In this document: positions 60,000 to 64,000 of the stretch, piece after piece
Numbering within the stretch: position 1 is the first letter of the stretch
Layout: every line of letters starts with the position of its first letter
NCBI GenBank assembly: GCA_029547805.1
Contig: JAKPOP010000024.1
Location: 1 to 64,000, forward strand
Direction of reading: 5' to 3'
Length of the DNA: 64,000 bases
Source of the DNA: Deltaproteobacteria bacterium
GTDB taxonomy: Bacteria > Myxococcota_A > UBA9042 > DTJE01
The notes under the pieces: generated by a model
Told to the model about the DNA's origin: nothing
Databases searched by the model: none
The model's input: the letters and a program-made list of their open reading frames with translations, nothing else
Program-made: the position numbers and the translations under genes

Positions 60000-62900
60000 T
60001 CAGCGGACCTCGAGGCCGGGACAGGTGGCCGTCGCGGCGCTTGTGGCGTCGTAGTAGAGCGACGCGGTGCTGGAGGGGCACTGGACCTTCAGGGGATAGC
60101 GTGCCCGCAACTGATACGAAAGCACCAGTCGCTGCCCCGCCTCGATGGCATCCACGTAGACCAGGATCTGCCGGTCCGTCGTCTCGAACTTCTGGATCGT
60201 CCGGTCCCGCACCGCCTGCTCCAGCCCGTCAGGCAGCAGGTCGAACCCCGGAGGCATCCCCAGGTCCACCAGGACCATCGGCGCCACCTTCTCCGAGACG
60301 TTGCGCACCGTCGCGGTGACGTTCACCACGTCGCTCACCGCCAGGTCCGTCCGGTCATAGACCACGTCGATCTCCAGCGGTCCGGTCCCCGGGCCTCCAG
60401 AAACGCCGGGGACGTAGTGGGACCACACCACCTGATACATGAGCGTCCCTTCCCCGTCGAAGCGCAGGTCCACCACGTTGGGCCCCGCCGGGTCCAGGCG
60501 GTCCGACAGGTCGAACTGGAAGAAGACGTCGGCGTTCTCCGGCGTCACCTCCTGGGACTCGGCCGCCTCACCGTTGAGCATCAGCGTCACCAGCCCCCGA
60601 GCGTCCTGGGTCAGGGACGACAACGAGGCCGTGAAGGCCTTCAGGGCCAGGATCGTCGCGTGGGTCGATCCCCAGTTGCCGAAGGAGTCCTTCTTCGAGG
60701 CCAGGTACCCGATGGCCCCCGAGACCAGGTCCATCGCCCGCCCGGCCTTCATCAAGGCCAGCGATGCCAGCGCCGTCGCCTCCAGGTCCGTGCCCTCCCC
60801 GCCGCCATACCAGCACGAGTCCTGGCTCACCCCGGCGCTCCAGTGCACCAGGTCCCCCTCCCGGACCGCCCGCCCCTCCAGGTCCCGGAAGGCCTGGTCC
60901 GTCGCGGCCCCATTCGGGTCCAGGACCGCCAGCGCGTTCGCGCAAAGGGCCAGGGCGTACGTCGAGGTCCCGGCCCTCAGATGCCCGGCGATGTAGGAAC
61001 GGGCATTTCCGGCAGACGCCCCGGCCCCTCCCAGGGCCCATCCAATGAAGCAGGTCGTCATCAGGTCGTCGTACTGCACCGTGGCGAACTCGCTGCCCTG
61101 GGTCTCGTGCCAGGACCCGTCGGCGGCCTGTCGACCGGCCAGGAAGGCCGCCGTCCGGGGCACGATGGCCTCGTCGATGTCCATCACCGCGCCGATGTCC
61201 GAAAACTCCATCACCCCCATCGCCGACAGGATCAGGTTCGGCGGATTGGGGTCCCCGAACCAGGTGAAGCCGCCGCCGGTGCACTCGAAGGTCAGCAGGC
61301 GCTGGTAGCCCAGGCTCACGAACTCCCGGGCCTTCAGTTCGATCTCCGGCGTGATCTTGCCCGACAGGGCCGCATACTGGAGCACCAGCGCATCGGGCCA
61401 CAGCGTCGCCGTGGTCTGCTCGAAACATCCCGAGGGCATCTGCAGGATGCTGTCCAGGCCCTCGACCACCTGGGCCATCACCCCCGGGAAGACCTTCACC
61501 AGGACCTTCGGCGTCCCGGGGATCGCCTCCACCGGGAAGGTCACGGTCCGGGTCACCGGCTGCGTCAGGCGCCCCTGGTCCGACCCCCGAACCTCGATGC
61601 CGTCGGGCAGCACCTCCAGCGTGCGCATCACCGCATCGGCGACCCCGCCGTCCCCGTAGGCCCGGACCAGCACGCCATGCCAGCCCACCTCCCGAGCCCG
61701 GAGGGTCACCGAGACCCCCTTCACGGCCCCGGGTTCCACCGCGACGCTGGGTGCCGTGTCCCCGGCCAGGTCGGCCCAGGCCCCCGCCTCGATCTCCAGC
61801 CGCACCGTCTGGGTCGTGTCCAGGTAGTTGTAGACCGCCACCGGGAACGAGACCTCGTCACCCCGGGTCATCGTCCGGGGCAGGTCCACGTCCACGAAGA
61901 AGGGCTGGAAGACCCGGATGCCCCGGTCCACGGACCCGAGGCGCCCGTCGGCGCTGTTGGCCAGCGCCGACAGCCGCCACTCTGTGATGCTGTCCGCGAT
62001 GGGGAACGAGACCTCGGCCCGCCCGTCGGGTCCCGTGATCACCTGGGGATTCACGTACAGGGTCTCCGGGAACCAGTTCCGCACCCGGGGTTGCCCCTCG
62101 CCCTCGGCCACCGGAGGAGTGGCCCCCGCATCCATCCCCATCGCGGCATCGGCGGCCCCGGGGACCGCTCCGCCGCCCCCGTTGAACTCCCCGTCCTCCC
62201 AGCCCCGGTCGATGGCCTCCCACAACTCGAACCGACCCTGCCAGTCGTCGGCGGTCCCCTCCCGCTCGTCGGGCCCGCGGCTGGCCATCGTGACCGTGTA
62301 GCCGTCGGTCGAGTCGAATCGATAGAGATTGCCGAAGAAGTCATAGAAGTACTTCTGGTCCTTCAGGAACGACAAGGCGTTTTCCCAGGTGATCTGGCCG
62401 TTCTGGGCCATCGCCCGGGTCACCGACAGCACCCGGTCCCGCTCCTTCTGGTAGTAGGGGTTCAGGGCCGTCAGCGCCGTCTTCAGGTCCTGGTCCCAGG
62501 ACGAGGCCGCCCCGAGGGCCTCGGGGGTCTGCATCGCCGCGAAGGCCGCCTGGGCCTGCCGGTCCTGCCGGGCCCGGGCCTCGGGGTCCTCCGGGTCCTC
62601 GGTCACCAGATCCACGACCGGGAACGAGGCGCCATGGATCTCGTACTTCGGCTCCCGGATGGCGTCCTCCAGTTCGAACCAGGTCCGGAGCAGCCCCGGC
62701 TGGTTCTCCGACAGGGCATAGACCGCCTCGTCCACCACCTGAAGGCCCAGGGCCGCCACCACCGGGTCCCCGCTGGCGCTCCCGGTCACCCGGATGCCAA
62801 TGCGGGCCTCCTCTGCCGGCGCATAGGTCTCCCGGGAGGGCTCCACGTCCACCTGCAGCCCGTCCGCCCCCTGGACGAAGACCACCTTCTGGTCCCGGAT

Positions 62901-64000
62901 GACCCGGCCCTTTGACGACAGGTAGAACGCCGACACCACCAGGTCCCCGGCCAGCTGCCCGTCCAGGTCCACCTGGGTCGTGGCCCGGCCGTCCTTGAGG
63001 TCCAGGGCCTCCTGGCGCACCAGTTGTCCCTGGCGCAGGAGGTCCAGGTAGATCCGGTCCTTCCCGTCGGGGGCCAGGATCGTCACCTCCAGGGTCTCCC
63101 CGACCCGGTAGAGGGCCCGGTCCGTCCGGACCAGCACCGCCTCCCCGGAGGCCCCGGGCATCATCATCTGCCGGGTGGTGGCGGTGGCCCCCTGGGCGTC
63201 CCGGGCCGTCGCCTCCAGGATCAGGGCCTCCGACTCGGGGGTCAGCAGGAACTCCCCGATCCCGGTCTCGTCGGTCTGCAGCGTGATGGCCGGGGCATCC
63301 TCCCCGACCTTCACGGTCACCTGGGCCTTCACGGCCTGCCCCGAGGGGTCTTCCACGAAGACGAAGACCCGGTTCTCGATCCCGGGCACCAGCACTCCCG
63401 ATTCGGGGATCAGCACCACCTTCAATGGGTCCTGGGCCACCAGCACGGCGGCCTGCTTCGCCACCACCTGTCCGGCCGTGTCCGTCACCTCCACGGCCGC
63501 CTTCACCAGGGCCTTCCCCTGCTCCAGAGGCTGCCCGACCAGGTAGGTCGGCAGCCGCGCCTCGAAGGTCCACAGGCCCTCGGCGCTGGTCGTCCCGGTC
63601 AGCGTCGCGAAGTCGCTGAACTCCACGTCATAGGCCGACAGGACCAGTTTCACCGTGCCCCCGGCCACCGGCTTGCCGAAGAAGTAGCGCGCCGAGACCT
63701 GGCCCTTCACCACGCCCCCGACCAGATACCAGGGGCGGTCCAGCGCCAGGTCCAGCCGGAACTTCGGCAGCGTGTAGCGGTCCACGGTCACCGCCTTCTC
63801 CGTCACCGTGTCCCCGACGGTGACCCGGACCTTCCAGGTGCCCAGGTTCACCTCGTTCGCGATGCGCATCCGGGCCGAGGCGATGCCGAACTCGCTGGCC
63901 TCGGCCTGGACCTTGAAGACCTTGTTGCCCTTGGCGTCCATCACCTCGATGCGCACCGGGGCCCCCGCATCGGGATGCAGCGCGGGCTTCCGCAGCGCCA
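60000..64000 (-). CDS. Alpha-2-macroglobulin-like protein (N-terminus beyond the right edge)
   Basis: At least 1333 residues remain open to the right edge. The visible part begins within an MG2-type beta domain (LHPDAGAPVRIEVMDAKG) and continues through several macroglobulin domains, a bait-like Ala/Gly/Asp-rich region (about 62.1-62.2 kb) and a thioester-containing helical domain with PSGCFEQTTATLWP (Cys codon near 61425). The Cys-x-Glu-Gln pattern is that of an active thioester. The end is a receptor-binding-type domain. Such proteins trap proteases in the periplasm. The usual partner gene (a PBP1C-type transpeptidase) is not visible. Function as protease inhibitor is by family. Confidence 0.85.
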   Translation of the reverse strand, partial: ALRKPALHPDAGAPVRIEVMDAKGNKVFKVQAEASEFGIASARMRIANEVNLGTWKVRVTVGDTVTEKAVTVDRYTLPKFRLDLALDRPWYLVGGVVKGQVSARYFFGKPVAGGTVKLVLSAYDVEFSDFATLTGTTSAEGLWTFEARLPTYLVGQPLEQGKALVKAAVEVTDTAGQVVAKQAAVLVAQDPLKVVLIPESGVLVPGIENRVFVFVEDPSGQAVKAQVTVKVGEDAPAITLQTDETGIGEFLLTPESEALILEATARDAQGATATTRQMMMPGASGEAVLVRTDRALYRVGETLEVTILAPDGKDRIYLDLLRQGQLVRQEALDLKDGRATTQVDLDGQLAGDLVVSAFYLSSKGRVIRDQKVVFVQGADGLQVDVEPSRETYAPAEEARIGIRVTGSASGDPVVAALGLQVVDEAVYALSENQPGLLRTWFELEDAIREPKYEIHGASFPVVDLVTEDPEDPEARARQDRQAQAAFAAMQTPEALGAASSWDQDLKTALTALNPYYQKERDRVLSVTRAMAQNGQITWENALSFLKDQKYFYDFFGNLYRFDSTDGYTVTMASRGPDEREGTADDWQGRFELWEAIDRGWEDGEFNGGGGAVPGAADAAMGMDAGATPPVAEGEGQPRVRNWFPETLYVNPQVITGPDGRAEVSFPIADSITEWRLSALANSADGRLGSVDRGIRVFQPFFVDVDLPRTMTRGDEVSFPVAVYNYLDTTQTVRLEIEAGAWADLAGDTAPSVAVEPGAVKGVSVTLRAREVGWHGVLVRAYGDGGVADAVMRTLEVLPDGIEVRGSDQGRLTQPVTRTVTFPVEAIPGTPKVLVKVFPGVMAQVVEGLDSILQMPSGCFEQTTATLWPDALVLQYAALSGKITPEIELKAREFVSLGYQRLLTFECTGGGFTWFGDPNPPNLILSAMGVMEFSDIGAVMDIDEAIVPRTAAFLAGRQAADGSWHETQGSEFATVQYDDLMTTCFIGWALGGAGASAGNARSYIAGHLRAGTSTYALALCANALAVLDPNGAATDQAFRDLEGRAVREGDLVHWSAGVSQDSCWYGGGEGTDLEATALASLALMKAGRAMDLVSGAIGYLASKKDSFGNWGSTHATILALKAFTASLSSLTQDARGLVTLMLNGEAAESQEVTPENADVFFQFDLSDRLDPAGPNVVDLRFDGEGTLMYQVVWSHYVPGVSGGPGTGPLEIDVVYDRTDLAVSDVVNVTATVRNVSEKVAPMVLVDLGMPPGFDLLPDGLEQAVRDRTIQKFETTDRQILVYVDAIEAGQRLVLSYQLRARYPLKVQCPSSTASLYYDATSAATATCPGLEVR

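Noticed and set aside
59317-60054. Frames of 130-245 codons inside the tandem repeat, both strands
   Set aside because: They repeat with the unit, have extreme composition and have no start or ribosome support.

Overview
The window looks like chromosome of a very GC-rich (about 70% by eye) Gram-negative bacterium, most likely an anaerobic relative of the Myxococcota/deltaproteobacteria. The pointers are lipoproteins with long Asp/Pro/Gly-rich linkers after the lipobox, a PEGA-type serine/threonine kinase, many PAS sensor kinases, an F0 c subunit of deltaproteobacterial type and an [FeFe]-hydrogenase with its maturation genes. This assignment is inference; no rRNA or tRNA gene was seen. No insertion sequence, prophage or CRISPR array was seen either. 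Most genes are tightly packed, and many neighbours share ATGA or GTGA stop/start overlaps.

Layout. 1-12.6 kb: truncated glutamate dehydrogenase, a receiver/PPDK-N fusion protein, lipoproteins (one ceramidase-like), a methyltransferase-LolC/E pair, a small membrane protein and a radical SAM enzyme. 12.8-15.1 kb: a hybrid PAS histidine kinase. 15.3-24.7 kb: an arginine operon, argR-argG-(P-loop protein)-argC-argD-argF'-argB-argE-argH, which runs through acetylated intermediates. An AT-rich candidate ArgR operator precedes it, and the end of argH carries a repeat-like hairpin. 24.8-28.5 kb: a lipoprotein, a metzincin-like protease and a large unknown lipoprotein. 28.6-39.2 kb (minus strand): receiver protein, NuoE-like, NuoF-like, [FeFe]-hydrogenase, hydG, TM1266-like protein, aspartase, hydF, hydE and mnmA. 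39.4-51.1 kb: a C25-type peptidase, a YbjN-like protein, part of an F0 ATP synthase operon (AtpZ/AtpI/a/c), a PEGA kinase, a ChaN-like protein and two GT-C-like membrane proteins. 51.1-54.9 kb: an orphan terminator, a promoter and a histidine kinase/HD-GYP pair. 54.9-59.3 kb: carB-carA. 59.4-60.0 kb: a structured tandem repeat of about 245 bp. 60-64 kb: the C-terminal part of an alpha-2-macroglobulin-like protein, cut by the right edge.

How it fits together. CarAB makes carbamoyl phosphate, which the acetylornithine carbamoyltransferase of the arginine operon uses; ArgG, ArgE and ArgH then finish arginine. The trimeric hydrogenase (NuoE/NuoF/HydA type) links NADH, and possibly ferredoxin, to H2, and HydEFG build its H-cluster. 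Eleven -35/-10 pairs of one shape (TTGNCN, 16-18 bp, TANNNT) support a common housekeeping promoter type.

The best candidate for something undescribed is the P-loop protein of unknown function between argG and argC. It sits in an operon that has every step of the route except glutamate N-acetylation.
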